NCBI RefSeq assembly: GCF_001438845.1
Contig: NZ_JQCL01000098.1
Location: 1 to 55,120, forward strand
Reading direction: 5' to 3'
Source of the DNA: Lactiplantibacillus xiangfangensis
Lineage (GTDB): Bacteria > Bacillota > Bacilli > Lactobacillales > Lactobacillaceae
Length of the DNA: 55,120 nt
Part shown: one piece after another, positions 25,243 through 35,204 of the stretch
Layout: each line of letters starts with the position of its first letter
Numbering within the stretch: position 1 is the stretch's first letter
Notes under the pieces: model-generated
The model's database searches: none
Told to the model about the DNA's origin: nothing
Seen by the model: only the letters and a program-made list of their open reading frames with translations
Made by a program: the position numbers and the translations under genes

Positions 25243-26283
25243 ATGAAAACAGCAGTCTTCGTAGAACCCGGTAAAATGGAAGTTCGTGAGTTACCAAAAG
25301 CTGAAATTAAGAAACCCACGGATGCGGTTTTAAAAATTGTCCGGGCCTGTGTTTGTGGCTCAGATTTATGGTGGTATCGTGGAATTTCTAAAAGACAACA
25401 GCCATCCGCCGTTGGTCATGAAGCAATTGGGGTTGTTGAAAGTGTCGGTGCGGAAGTCACCAACGTTAAACCCGGCGACTTTGTAATTGCGCCGTTTACG
25501 CACGGATGTGGGCACTGTGCTGCTTGTTTAGCGGGCTTTGACGGTGACTGTGTCAATAATGATGATGATGAAATCGTTGGCTATCAAGGAGAGTATTTAC
25601 GGTTTACTAACGCTAACTGGGCGTTAGTGAAAGTTCCTGGTCAACCTAGCGACTATAGCGACGCACAATTGAACGATCTGTTAACGTTGGCGGACGTGAT
25701 GGCGACTGGTTACCACGCTGCCACGACGGCGGAAGTCAAGGCTGGCGATACCGTGGTTGTGATGGGCGATGGTGCCGTTGGGTTATGTGGTGTTATTTCT
25801 GCGAAGTTATTAGGGGCTAAGCGGATCATTGCCATGAGCCGTCACGCTGACCGGCAGGCATTAGCCCGTGAATTTGGCGCAACCGACGTTGTTGCTGAAC
25901 GTGGCGACGAAGCCGTAAAGAAGGTCTTTGCGATGACGGATGGCGCTGGGGCCGATGCGGTTCTAGAATGTGTTGGAACCGAACAATCAGTTGATACGGC
26001 GGTTAAAGTCGGGCGTCCTGGTGCGGTGGTTGGCCGGGTTGGTGTACCACAAAAAGCGGAAATGAATACGAATAATTTATTCTGGCGAAATATCGGTCTT
26101 CGCGGCGGGATTGCTTCGGTGACGAGTGACGACCACAACGTCTTGTTAGACGCCGTGCTCAATGGAACGATTCACCCGGGTAAGGTGTTCACAAAGCGAT
26201 TTGATTTAGCCCACGTTCAGCAGGCCTATGAAGCCATGGATAAGCGGGAAGCTATCAAGTCATTGTTGGTTATTAGTGACTAG
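25243..26283 (+). CDS. Zinc-dependent alcohol dehydrogenase family protein
   Basis: A 346-residue medium-chain dehydrogenase. Catalytic zinc ligands are in VCGSDLWWYRG (Cys) and GHEAIG (His, Glu). The structural-zinc loop is complete (GCGHCAACLAGFDGDC). The Rossmann motif GDGAVGLCG at about 177 is followed by SRHADR, where Ser/Arg rather than Asp at the end of the second strand hints at NADP. It probably oxidises or reduces a small alcohol or aldehyde. The ATG at 25243 is chosen because TTGGAGGAATT lies just upstream. Confidence 0.88.
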   Translation: MKTAVFVEPGKMEVRELPKAEIKKPTDAVLKIVRACVCGSDLWWYRGISKRQQPSAVGHEAIGVVESVGAEVTNVKPGDFVIAPFTHGCGHCAACLAGFDGDCVNNDDDEIVGYQGEYLRFTNANWALVKVPGQPSDYSDAQLNDLLTLADVMATGYHAATTAEVKAGDTVVVMGDGAVGLCGVISAKLLGAKRIIAMSRHADRQALAREFGATDVVAERGDEAVKKVFAMTDGAGADAVLECVGTEQSVDTAVKVGRPGAVVGRVGVPQKAEMNTNNLFWRNIGLRGGIASVTSDDHNVLLDAVLNGTIHPGKVFTKRFDLAHVQQAYEAMDKREAIKSLLVISD

Positions 26284-26292
26284 CTAAAGTTT

Positions 26293-26592
26293 GAAAGTTA
26301 AATTTAGGAATTGATTACTGTTGTATCAGTATTTAGACTAATACAAATGAGTTAGTCCGGTTGCCGCTGATAACATGCGGTTATCCAAATCACAATAGTA
26401 AATCTGTTTTGAGCGCAGTCGGGTAGTCTTGGTGTGCTGTGACGGCAAGATTGGCAGGTGTTTCTTATCTGCCAATCTTGCGGGGCAATTCAAAGACGTG
26501 GGCTATCGGCTTTGAATTGAGGGAGCAGACCGTACTTCGGCTACGACCATCCCCCATAGCACACCGAGGCTACTCGACGGAGCAAATAAGCG
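26293..26592. repeat. Structured repeat element, copy A (module 2 only)
   Basis: Similar along its length to 36455-36915, except that copy B carries an extra internal module. Its core is a multi-branched fold. A 21-position closing stem (26418-26438 with 26558-26578) pairs throughout, 18 Watson-Crick and 3 G-U. A 13-bp perfect hairpin lies at 26445-26457/26469-26481, and a 10-bp hairpin at 26486-26495/26510-26519 has loop ACGTGGGCTATCGG. A conserved CAGACCGT..CTT.GGCT segment precedes the closing arm. No ORF is seen. It lies between convergent genes. It may be a structured RNA or a non-autonomous mobile element. Confidence 0.75.
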
Positions 26593-26605
26593 ATCAATAA
26601 AAAAT

Positions 26606-26650
26606 AAAATGAGTGTCACAAAGCCAAAACGGTTTTGTGACACTCATTTG
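26606..26650. terminator. Bidirectional terminator between adh and the Apf-like gene
   Basis: ATGAGTGTCACAAA pairs with TTTGTGACACTCAT with A/T runs on both sides. Confidence 0.8.
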
Positions 26651-26667
26651 TTATTTGAGAATTAAAT

Positions 26668-27063
26668 TTAATACCAGTGGTGTTGTTGCCAGAACTTCTT
26701 GGCTTTAGTCCAAGAACCGTAACGGCCAGCGACGTAGCTGTTAGCCCGTTTTTCTTGGTTGACTGGTGATAAGTTGCCGTGTAAGTAACCGATTAGTAAT
26801 TGGTAACGGCCATAACATCTGCCGTTACGAGCGGTGTAGCTATAGCCGGATTCACGGTAAGCAATCCATTTTTTAGCAGCGCGCTGCTTTTTCGATAAGC
26901 GCGCATTGATTTTCTTGATTTGTTTAGCCTGACTCTTTTTTGAAGAAGCCTCTGCCGTAATGGCTGTTTGTGGTACAAAACTAGAAGCAACGTTGGCCAC
27001 TAATCCGAAAACACAGCCGATTGCGACCAGTAGTAAAATTGATTTTAATTTAAAATTTTTCAT
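26668..27063 (-). CDS. Apf-like secreted cell-wall protein
   Basis: A 131-residue protein with a signal peptide (KLKSILLLVAIGCVFGLVAN, about 5-24) and a basic linker. Its C-terminal domain of about 65 residues (KKWIAYRESGYSYTAR to RYGSWTKAKKFWQQHHWY) is the compact lysozyme-like domain of aggregation-promoting-factor proteins; the Glu of RESGY is the likely catalytic acid. It should be extracellular and act on peptidoglycan or affect cell shape. The ATG at 27063 is chosen because the signal peptide begins there. The domain is nearly the same as that of the protein at 42784. Confidence 0.85.
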   Translation of the reverse strand: MKNFKLKSILLLVAIGCVFGLVANVASSFVPQTAITAEASSKKSQAKQIKKINARLSKKQRAAKKWIAYRESGYSYTARNGRCYGRYQLLIGYLHGNLSPVNQEKRANSYVAGRYGSWTKAKKFWQQHHWY

Positions 27064-27338
27064 GATGTCCGCCCCGTCTATATAAATTAATGACTCAACA
27101 TCCATAAGAATACACGCATAATGTTGCAGGAGTGTTAACGCGACGTTACTGACTAATTAAATCAATATTTTGCCAATGAAATAATTGTCGCATTTGATTA
27201 AAAATGCTGGTTCACAGTGAAAAATTATATGATTATCATTAAAAATCAATCTACTTATTTTATGGGTCGACTAACCTTAGAGGTACAAGCTGTTTTAATG
27301 GCAGTTTACTAATTTAAAGTGAGTAGTGGGGCGAAAAA

Positions 27339-28823
27339 ATGGCTGAAAAAAATGATGAGAAAATCACCTTAATGGCGTTAGTCATGATGATTTTTACCAC
27401 GGTTTTCGGGTTTGCGAACGGCACGATTGCTTTTTACTTAATGGGGTATTCGTCCATTCTGTTTTATCTAATTGCCGCGGTTTTGTTCTTTATTCCGTTT
27501 GCGTTGATGATGGCGGAATACGGCGCTGCAATCAAGTCGGATAGTAGTGGGATGTACAAGTGGTTGGAGGTCAGTGTGAACGCGCGTTTTGCGTTTGTTG
27601 GGACCTTCATGTGGTTTGCTTCTTACATTATCTGGTTAGTTTCAACGTCTGCAAAGGTGTGGATACCATTCACAACGATCTTCTTCGGGAGTGATCAGAC
27701 ACAAAAGTTTGCACTGATGGGATTAAACGCGACCCAAGTTATCGGGATTTTATCCTGTTTATGGATGGTCTTAGTGACCTTTGTCTCAATCAAAGGGATG
27801 AAGGGCATCGTGCGGATCACGAGTTTAGGTGGGGTCGCCGTCACGAGTTTAACAGCAATTCTATTAGTTGTTTCTGGTATTATTTTAGGCTTAAACCACG
27901 GGCACTTTGCCCAGCCGTTACAACACGTGTTGACTTCACCTAACCCAAGTTACCAACACCCAGTGGGCTTGTTAGGGTTCGCAGTGTTTGCCATCTTTGC
28001 TTACGGTGGTTTGGAAGTGCTCGGTGGGATGGTCGATAAGACTAAGAATCCTGAGAAGACCTTCCCCCGCGGGATTATTATTTCCGCCATCGTGATTACG
28101 ATTGGTTATGGCTTGGGGATCTTCTGCTGGGGAATTAGCACGAACTGGCAAGCCGTTTTGGCCAACCCGACGACCAACATGGGGAATATTAGTTACGTGA
28201 TGATGCGGAACTTAGGTTACGTATTGGGCCAAGCATTAGGATTAAGCACGGTAGCGGCTACCACGATTGGTTTGTGGTTTGCCCGCTACACTGGTTTAGG
28301 GATGTTTCTTGCCTATACCGGAGCCTTCTTCACGTTGACCTATTCACCACTAAAGACACTGATCCTCGGGACACCTAAGGAGTTATGGCCAGCCAAGTTT
28401 ACCAAGCTGAATAAAAATGGCATGCCAAGCTACGCTATGATGGTCCAATGTGCAATCGTCATTGTTATTATTCTGGTTGCGTCGTTTGCGACCGGGGATG
28501 CTTCGGCGTTCTATAACATTTTGACTTTGATGGCGAACGTTTCGATGACCTTGCCATACTTGTTCTTGTTATACGCCTTTCCGAAGTTCAAGGAAAATCA
28601 GTCGATTGCAAAACCATTCGAGGTTTACAAATCGATGATGTGGACCAAAATCATCAGTTGGGTCGTGTTCGTAGTCGTTTTAGGCGCCAACGTCTTTACT
28701 TTGATTCAACCAATCTTAGAGACGGGCAAGATTGCAAATACGATTTGGATGCTCGTTGGACCAATCTTATTCGGCGTTGCCGGTATTATCTGGTACCAAG
28801 TACGTGAACGTCACGTGAACTAA
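27339..28823 (+). CDS. yjeM: APC-family amino acid permease, YjeM-like
   Basis: A 494-residue protein with about twelve membrane segments. The N-terminal third (MIFTTVFGFANG, YLMGYSSILFYLIAA, FIPFALMMAEYGAA, FMWFASYIIWLVSTSAKVW) closely follows the E. coli YjeM sequence as I recall it, within the glutamate/GABA-antiporter-like branch of the APC superfamily. The substrate is unknown. It stands alone: the neighbour upstream is divergent and a family terminator follows. The ribosome site is weak (GTGGGGCG). Confidence 0.85.
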   Translation: MAEKNDEKITLMALVMMIFTTVFGFANGTIAFYLMGYSSILFYLIAAVLFFIPFALMMAEYGAAIKSDSSGMYKWLEVSVNARFAFVGTFMWFASYIIWLVSTSAKVWIPFTTIFFGSDQTQKFALMGLNATQVIGILSCLWMVLVTFVSIKGMKGIVRITSLGGVAVTSLTAILLVVSGIILGLNHGHFAQPLQHVLTSPNPSYQHPVGLLGFAVFAIFAYGGLEVLGGMVDKTKNPEKTFPRGIIISAIVITIGYGLGIFCWGISTNWQAVLANPTTNMGNISYVMMRNLGYVLGQALGLSTVAATTIGLWFARYTGLGMFLAYTGAFFTLTYSPLKTLILGTPKELWPAKFTKLNKNGMPSYAMMVQCAIVIVIILVASFATGDASAFYNILTLMANVSMTLPYLFLLYAFPKFKENQSIAKPFEVYKSMMWTKIISWVVFVVVLGANVFTLIQPILETGKIANTIWMLVGPILFGVAGIIWYQVRERHVN

Positions 28824-28882
28824 ATACTGAATTAAGCGGAGCAAGCTACCTTTTGGCACATGTTTTACCCATAAGAATAGTG

Positions 28883-28925
28883 AAAAGTCGTTCAGAAGTG
28901 TTAAATATTTCTGAACGACTTTTTT
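28883..28925 (+). terminator. Terminator with TTCAGAA core (family copy d)
   Basis: AAAAGTCGTTCAGAA pairs with TTCTGAACGACTTTT, followed by TT. The preceding box CAAGCTACCTTTTGGCACAT (28844-28863) is shared with the leftward copy at 46 kb. Confidence 0.8.
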
Positions 28926-28954
28926 GGTGGAATTAGTTTCAGGTAAAACTTATG

Positions 28955-28982
28955 TTGACATTTTTTGACCGTACGATATAAC
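28955..28982 (+). promoter_or_regulatory. Promoter of the LPQTDE surface protein gene
   Basis: TTGACA (28955-28960) and TATAAC (28977-28982), 16-bp spacer, 36 bp before the ATG. Confidence 0.65.
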
Positions 28983-29018
28983 TAAGGTATAAGTCAAAAA
29001 TCTAGGAGGAGATTTTTT

Positions 29019-31415
29019 ATGAAGAATGTAACAAAGGTTGTGACGGGGATTGCGACCGTTGCGGGGGCCCTTTCGTTAGGAAACACTAAGGTGGCCCAAG
29101 CGGATGCAACGACGCAGGCAAATCAGCCAGCGACAAACACGGAAATGAAAACGGATTCTAACACGGTTGAAGCCGTTAAAGAATCGGGAACAACGGTAAA
29201 AGAAGCCGTTAAAACGACGAAGGCTAATATTAAAGATACGGTTGCGGACCAGAAGACGGCCGGTGAGTCGTTAGAATGGGCAAAACAAAACGTTGCGGAT
29301 GCAACTCCTGAAAACGTTCAAAAGAATCAGGATTCACAAGCTCAGGTCAGCGCAAAGATCGTTGATGACCAGGCTGCTGAGAAAACGGCTGAAGATGCGC
29401 TAGCGAACGGGAAACAAGCTCAACAACAAGCGCAAGCTGATGCCGATACGGCTGATCAAAACGTTGCCAAACAACAAACAGCCGTTGATCAGGCGCAAAA
29501 AAATAGCGATGATAAACAAGCGACGGTTAACGCTGATCAACAAAAGTTGACGGATGAACAGGCAGCCAAGGACGCCGCCGAAAAACGGACCCAAACCAAC
29601 GCACAGGATACAGAAGCTGCACAAGCAAAGGTTGACCAGGCGAAGGATGCGGTGACGGCTAAGCAAGCCGAACAAACCACGGCTCAAGCAAACGTGGACG
29701 CGGCTAACAAAGCGGCGCAACCAGCCAAGGATGCGCTGACTGCGGCGCAAAAAGCCCAGCAAAGTGCGCAAGCAGCGGTGGATGCGACCGAAGCTAAAAT
29801 CAACGCTGCAACGGCGACGACTGCTGAGAAGAACACTATTACGTTGGCACCGGGAATCAACAACGCGTTGTTTGACACCTATGACCAGGCAAGTGATGCT
29901 AATAAAGCGGCTGTAACGGCCTCAACTCAGGCTGTCCTGGGAAAGACGAGTGCAATTGCTTCTAATAAGTACCAGTCTAACGCTGCGGATGCAGCTGTGA
30001 CTGTTTCCAATTTGGATAACTTGACCGGGGCGCAACAACAAGAATTGACCCTCTTTGCCGCTAACTTGATCAACCAGTTGCGGACACAGATGGGCAACCT
30101 TAAAGTCGCGGTCACTGCGGATTCGTTGAAGTTTGCTAACGCCGTTGCGAAGCGCTACGTGGCGGATCAGTGGTCATGGAAGGGTCATGACGTTGCCGGA
30201 ATTGAAGCGGTGGCTGCAACGTTTGGTTTGGATAGCACGGGTAATTACTACGAAAACTTAAGTAACGGTTATCTAGCCGATGCAACGACCATGGATGACC
30301 TTAAACAAGGAATTTATAATACCGTCTTAGGGATGGTTGCGGATGACGAGGATTCAGGTTTCGGCCATGCGGATTCTTTAACAGGGCATAATGGTGGTAC
30401 AGAATATAATATTAATGATCAACAGTACCTGGGGATTGCCGTTGACTCAATGGGTCAAGTGCATATCTTAATGGTTATTGATAATCCAGCATATATTACA
30501 ACCCCTGGTAAATTCAACATGACGGATACCATTAATTTGACGCCTAGCGCGACGACGAATACCGATATTGCCGCGTTAAATGCCCAGTTAGTAACTCAAA
30601 AGGCGACCTTAGCCGCTGCAAAGCAGGACGTGGCTGCAAAACAAGGGCCAGTCACACAGGCGCAAGCGAAACAGAATGATGCCCAAAAGGCATTGGACCA
30701 AGTTAACGCGGACCTAACGAAGCTAAACGCCCAGTTAACGGCGGCGCAAAACCAATTGACGCAACTTAAGCAACAGCAAGTAACGGATACCGCTACGTTG
30801 AAGAACGCACCGGCTGAAATTGCGGCGTTACAAGCTAAACTAGCTGATGATATTCAGGCGTTGAAAGACGCCCAACCCGCATTAGTTGATGCCCAAGCAA
30901 GTTTGAAAGCTAGCCAAGCCGTGGCTGCCCAAAAACACGCGACGTTAGACGCTGCTAAGGCCAACGTGGCTCAACTCACGGATGCGTTAGCCACAGCGCA
31001 AGCAACGACCAAAAATGACACTGCAATTTTAGAGTCGTTGTCATTGCAAGCCTATAACTATGACAATGCTGACCAGATCTTAGCAGCTGTTCAAGCTATC
31101 TACGACCAAGTCGGTGTTAACTTGGCTACGTTGCAAGCTTACCTGACTGAATTACAAGCTGCTGAAGGGGATAGCGTTCGCGTCAGTCAGTCGGCTAATG
31201 GTCAAACGACGATGCAGTTAGCGCACCAAGCTAACCGGGTGAACGTGACCTTACCAGCTGTAAAAGCGACTGGGGTACAGGCTGACCGTTTAGGCAATCA
31301 AGCGACGTTGCCACAAACTGACGAGCAGAGTGCGGCACCAATCAGTTTATTGGGCGTTGCGCTATTAGGCCTAGTTGGATTAGGGTACGCAGGATTACGG
31401 CGGAAGTTTCAATAG
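29019..31415 (+). CDS. LPXTG-anchored surface protein with SEC10/PgrA domain
   Basis: A 798-residue sortase substrate. It has a signal peptide (about 1-29), a long Gln/Ala-rich coiled coil (about 110-265), and a globular SEC10/PgrA surface-exclusion domain (about 335-495, from QQELTLFAANLINQLR through VADQWSWKGHD to YLGIAVDSMGQVHILMVI). A second coiled coil (about 515-670) leads to the sorting signal LPQTDE, a hydrophobic span and RRKFQ. LPQTxE is the form preferred by L. plantarum sortase. SEC10/PgrA domains occur in cell-contact proteins of Gram-positives; no conjugation genes lie nearby. AGGAGG precedes the ATG. Confidence 0.93.
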   Translation: MKNVTKVVTGIATVAGALSLGNTKVAQADATTQANQPATNTEMKTDSNTVEAVKESGTTVKEAVKTTKANIKDTVADQKTAGESLEWAKQNVADATPENVQKNQDSQAQVSAKIVDDQAAEKTAEDALANGKQAQQQAQADADTADQNVAKQQTAVDQAQKNSDDKQATVNADQQKLTDEQAAKDAAEKRTQTNAQDTEAAQAKVDQAKDAVTAKQAEQTTAQANVDAANKAAQPAKDALTAAQKAQQSAQAAVDATEAKINAATATTAEKNTITLAPGINNALFDTYDQASDANKAAVTASTQAVLGKTSAIASNKYQSNAADAAVTVSNLDNLTGAQQQELTLFAANLINQLRTQMGNLKVAVTADSLKFANAVAKRYVADQWSWKGHDVAGIEAVAATFGLDSTGNYYENLSNGYLADATTMDDLKQGIYNTVLGMVADDEDSGFGHADSLTGHNGGTEYNINDQQYLGIAVDSMGQVHILMVIDNPAYITTPGKFNMTDTINLTPSATTNTDIAALNAQLVTQKATLAAAKQDVAAKQGPVTQAQAKQNDAQKALDQVNADLTKLNAQLTAAQNQLTQLKQQQVTDTATLKNAPAEIAALQAKLADDIQALKDAQPALVDAQASLKASQAVAAQKHATLDAAKANVAQLTDALATAQATTKNDTAILESLSLQAYNYDNADQILAAVQAIYDQVGVNLATLQAYLTELQAAEGDSVRVSQSANGQTTMQLAHQANRVNVTLPAVKATGVQADRLGNQATLPQTDEQSAAPISLLGVALLGLVGLGYAGLRRKFQ

Positions 31416-31473
31416 AATTAAATAATTAACAAAAACGGTTCGCAAGTGGTCGTTTTCTAAACTACCTTGCGAT

Positions 31474-31521
31474 GGGGCGGTCTTCAGAAAGTAATTCAAT
31501 TTCTGAAGACCGTCCCTTTTT
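31474..31521 (+). terminator. Terminator with TTCAGAAA core (family copy e)
   Basis: GGGGCGGTCTTCAGAAA pairs with TTTCTGAAGACCGTCCC, followed by T5. The outer stem is GC-rich, unlike other copies, while the core is unchanged. Confidence 0.8.
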
Positions 31522-31682
31522 GAACGGTCAATAATTAGGATGGTAGGGTTTAAAAGTAATCCTAGTTTTATTTACGAATATTAGTTCAGCGATATTAATT
31601 GTTAAAAACCGTTATATATTGATTGTGGAACCCGTTAATTTCGGGTACGCTTAGGGAAGATTAGTTTGAGGGAGGAATGGGA

Positions 31683-33407
31683 ATGAAAGTGCTGATGCCA
31701 TACTTTAAACGGTATCACGTAGACGTCTGGGTAGCGATGCTATCCGTGATCATCTTAGTTTTTGCCACCTTATGGCAACCGCGATTACTGCAGGTGGTGA
31801 TGGAAGCCATTATTAAGGACGACCAGCAGACGGTCTTTCGCGAAGGGTTGATGTTACTCGGTTTAGCCGTACTTGGTATTGCCGGTGGGATCGTCAATAC
31901 GGTCTATTCCGCAAAGGTTGCGCTAGGTGTGGCCACGGATTTACGTGCCGACCTATACGCTAAGATTCAGTCATTTGCGTACGCGGACGTTGAAAAGTTT
32001 TCAGCGTCTAACTTAGTTGTTCGGATGACAAACGATATTAATCAAGTTCAACAAATTGTGATGGCGGGTTTCCAACAGATTACTCGGATTCCATTGCTAT
32101 TTATTGGGGCGTTGATTCTTGCCATGGTGACGATGCCGGAACAGTGGTGGGTCATTATTTTGATGATGGCCGTCATCTTACTAGCGTCGTGGATCGCTGT
32201 TAAGCGGATGACCAAATATTTTGGTGAAACCCAACAAGATATTGAAAACGTCAATACGGTTGCGCGTGAAAACTTGATGGGGATTCGCGTGGTTAAATCG
32301 TTCGTTCAAGAACCAAACGAAATTAAGAAATTCTCGACGGCATCGGACCAACTGACCGCCGTGACGGCTAAAATCGGCTACTGGTTCTCAATTTTAATGC
32401 CAATCTTCTTCTTAACGGCGAACTTAGCCGTTGGGATGGCGGTTTATTTAGTTGGGCAAAACATTACGACCCACCCTGGTTACTTAGCTGCCATTACGAG
32501 TTTTATTTCTTATTTGATGCAAATCTTATACGCCGTTATTAACGGGGGCTTTTTGATGACCTTTGCGTCACGGGCCTTCATCTCAATCGGCCGGATTGAT
32601 GAAGTGTTAGCAACACAGCCAAGTATGACGTACGTGGAAGATGACAACGAAGAACCACTGGCTGGCGATATCACCTTTGAACACGTCACGTTTACGTATC
32701 CGGACGACGACCAACCAACGCTGAAGGACGTTAGTTTTAAGATTGCGGCTGGCTCCATGCTCGGCATCGTTGGGGCGACCGGCTCCGGTAAAACGACGTT
32801 GGCGCAGTTGATTGCGCGGTTGTATGATCCGGATAGTGGTCACATTAAGATTGGTGGCGTAGATGTCCGGCAGATTCCAGAAAAGGCGTTGCGTGCTACC
32901 GTTGCGTACGTGCTCCAACGGTCAACGCTCTTTTCGGGAACGATTTCTGACAACTTAAGACAGGTACGTCCAGACGCAGAAGTTAGTCACATGCGCTGGG
33001 CCGCAAACGTTGCGCAGGCATCTGAGTTTATCGAACGTTTGCCACAAAACTACGATGCGCCGGTTGAAGAACGGTCACAAAACTTTTCTGGTGGTCAAAA
33101 GCAACGATTGGCGATTACCCGGGGCGTGATTGCCAGTCCGGAGATCTTGATTTTAGATGACGCGACGTCCGCACTGGATGCACGCTCTGAAAAACTGGTT
33201 CAGGAAGCCTTGGACCGTGACTTGAAGTCCACGACGACCGTGGTCATTGCTGAAAAGATCGCGTCGATCATTCGAGCGGATCAAATTTTAGTCTTGGACG
33301 ATGGCCAAATTAGTGGGAGTGGGACCCACCGTGAATTATTGAAAAATAATGCGATTTATCAAGCCATTTATCAAACGCAAAAGGCACGTGAGGAGGGGAT
33401 TCAATGA
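31683..33407 (+). CDS. Heterodimeric ABC exporter, degenerate half (LmrC-like)
   Basis: A 574-residue half-transporter with six membrane helices and one nucleotide-binding domain: Walker A GATGSGKTT, signature FSGGQKQR and Walker B ILILDDATSALD. The catalytic Glu after Walker B is Asp, and the switch His is replaced (VIAEKIASI), so this half's own ATP site should be poorly active. This matches LmrC/BmrC-type subunits. The signature SGGQ is intact and should complete the active site of the partner. The ATG at 31683 has GGAGGA at 31671-31676. ATGA overlap with the next gene. Confidence 0.92.
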   Translation: MKVLMPYFKRYHVDVWVAMLSVIILVFATLWQPRLLQVVMEAIIKDDQQTVFREGLMLLGLAVLGIAGGIVNTVYSAKVALGVATDLRADLYAKIQSFAYADVEKFSASNLVVRMTNDINQVQQIVMAGFQQITRIPLLFIGALILAMVTMPEQWWVIILMMAVILLASWIAVKRMTKYFGETQQDIENVNTVARENLMGIRVVKSFVQEPNEIKKFSTASDQLTAVTAKIGYWFSILMPIFFLTANLAVGMAVYLVGQNITTHPGYLAAITSFISYLMQILYAVINGGFLMTFASRAFISIGRIDEVLATQPSMTYVEDDNEEPLAGDITFEHVTFTYPDDDQPTLKDVSFKIAAGSMLGIVGATGSGKTTLAQLIARLYDPDSGHIKIGGVDVRQIPEKALRATVAYVLQRSTLFSGTISDNLRQVRPDAEVSHMRWAANVAQASEFIERLPQNYDAPVEERSQNFSGGQKQRLAITRGVIASPEILILDDATSALDARSEKLVQEALDRDLKSTTTVVIAEKIASIIRADQILVLDDGQISGSGTHRELLKNNAIYQAIYQTQKAREEGIQ

Positions 33408-35185
33408 ACGACTTACGAAATGCCGGCAAGTATTACTGGCACTACTTAAAGAAATATTGGCGGGGCTTTATTTTAAGCACGTTATTGATTGCCTTCTCAA
33501 CGTGGTGCATTGTGATTGCGCCGACTTATTTAGGGCGTGCCGTTGAAGAACTGACCACTTACTTAGGTCAGTGGACGAACACGGCGACGCGGGCGCACGC
33601 AAGTTTAGGGACGTTTAACCACACGTTAGTGATTTACATTTTACTTTACGTTGGCGACGCAGCGTCCATCTTTATCTCGAGTTTAATTTTAGCCCGGGTA
33701 ACTGCCTATTCGACGGGGACGATGCGCGTTGGTCTGTTTCGGAAGATGCAACGAATGAAAGTTCAATACTTCGATACGCACAGTGATGGCGATATTTTGG
33801 CTCGCTTTACATCGGACCTAGATAATATTTTTAATGCGATGAACCAGGCGCTGCTGGAAATCTTACTGGCCGTGGCCCAATTTGTTGGGTTGCTGATCGT
33901 GATGTTCAATCAAAACGTGACGATGGCGTGGGTGACCATGGCTTCAACGCCGGTTGCGTTAATTATTGCGGCGTTAGTTATGCGTAAAGCCGGAACCGCA
34001 GTCAATCAACAACAAGATGACATTGGCCGTTTGAACGGGTACATTAACGAACAGATTACCGGTCAAAAAGTGTTGATTACTAACGGTTTGCAACACGATT
34101 CGTTACGTGGCTTTACAAGCTATAACGCGAAAGTTCGACAATCAGCACTGACTGGGCAGATCTGGTCAGGAATTTTGAACCCGTTGATGCAAGGTATGTC
34201 ACTATTAAACACCGCCATTGTCATCTTCTTCGGTTCGTGGTTAGCGTTAAATGGCAGTATGTCCAAAGGGGCCGCCTTAGCGTTAGTCGTTGTGTTCGTC
34301 AACTATGCGCAACAGTACTATCAACCAATTATGTCGTTAACGAGTCTTTACAGTATGATTCAATTAGCCATTACTGGCGCACGCCGGGTCGACGAGGTTC
34401 GTAACCAACCGGATGAAGTTAATCCAGTTGACGGTGGCCAACCAGATGGCATTCAAGACGAATTGAAGATTGATGACGTGCACTTTAGCTATAATCCGGG
34501 TAAAGAAATTTTGCACGGGGTCACGATCAATGTCCACCGGGGTGAAATGGTTGCGTTAGTTGGGCCGACTGGTTCCGGTAAGACAACCGTGATGAACTTG
34601 TTGAACCGCTTCTACGACGTGGACAGTGGGAAAATCACCTTCGATGGTACGGATATTCGGACGTTTGATTTGAACAGCTTGCGGCAAAACGTGGGGATCG
34701 TGCTACAAGAACCTCAATTATTTACCGGAACGATTGCGGATAATATTCGCTACGGTGAACCAACGGCCAGCATGGGACGGGTCATTGACGCCGCTAAGCA
34801 GGCTAATATTCATGATTTTATTGAGGGGTTACCGGATAAATATGAGACACAAGTTTCCGATGAACAGAGTATCTTTTCAGCCGGCCAGAAGCAACTCATG
34901 TCCATTGCGCGGACGATTTTAACGAATCCCCGCTTGTTAATTTTGGATGAAGCCACTTCTAACGTGGATACAGTGACGGAAGCCAAGATTCAGGCCGCCA
35001 TGGATAACGTGATCCAGGGCCGGACGAGTTTTGTTATTGCGCACCGGTTGAAGACGATTCTGAATGCTGATAAAATTGTCGTCTTGAAGGACGGCGCCAT
35101 TATTGAGCAGGGGAATCACGATGCGTTACTCAAAGAAAACGGTTTTTATGCGGAATTATATCGGAATCAAATGGTATTTGAATAA
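33404..35185 (+). CDS. Heterodimeric ABC exporter, catalytic half (LmrD-like)
   Basis: A 593-residue half-transporter. Walker A GPTGSGKTT, Walker B LLILDEATSNVD with catalytic Glu and the switch His (IAHRLKTI) are all intact, while the signature is altered to FSAGQKQ. It is thus complementary to the upstream protein: one consensus site (this Walker pair with the partner's SGGQ) and one degenerate site. Such pairs export amphipathic drugs or lipids. The start overlaps the upstream stop. The gene for the AbrB-DUF998 protein follows after 19 bp. Confidence 0.93.
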   Translation: MNDLRNAGKYYWHYLKKYWRGFILSTLLIAFSTWCIVIAPTYLGRAVEELTTYLGQWTNTATRAHASLGTFNHTLVIYILLYVGDAASIFISSLILARVTAYSTGTMRVGLFRKMQRMKVQYFDTHSDGDILARFTSDLDNIFNAMNQALLEILLAVAQFVGLLIVMFNQNVTMAWVTMASTPVALIIAALVMRKAGTAVNQQQDDIGRLNGYINEQITGQKVLITNGLQHDSLRGFTSYNAKVRQSALTGQIWSGILNPLMQGMSLLNTAIVIFFGSWLALNGSMSKGAALALVVVFVNYAQQYYQPIMSLTSLYSMIQLAITGARRVDEVRNQPDEVNPVDGGQPDGIQDELKIDDVHFSYNPGKEILHGVTINVHRGEMVALVGPTGSGKTTVMNLLNRFYDVDSGKITFDGTDIRTFDLNSLRQNVGIVLQEPQLFTGTIADNIRYGEPTASMGRVIDAAKQANIHDFIEGLPDKYETQVSDEQSIFSAGQKQLMSIARTILTNPRLLILDEATSNVDTVTEAKIQAAMDNVIQGRTSFVIAHRLKTILNADKIVVLKDGAIIEQGNHDALLKENGFYAELYRNQMVFE

Positions 35186-35204
35186 TTAAGTAAGGGGTAG
35201 GTTA

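Noticed and set aside
31630-31646. Small hairpin ACCCG/CGGGT before the ABC exporter as an attenuator
   Set aside because: The stem is only about six pairs and no T-run follows; at most a minor leader structure.
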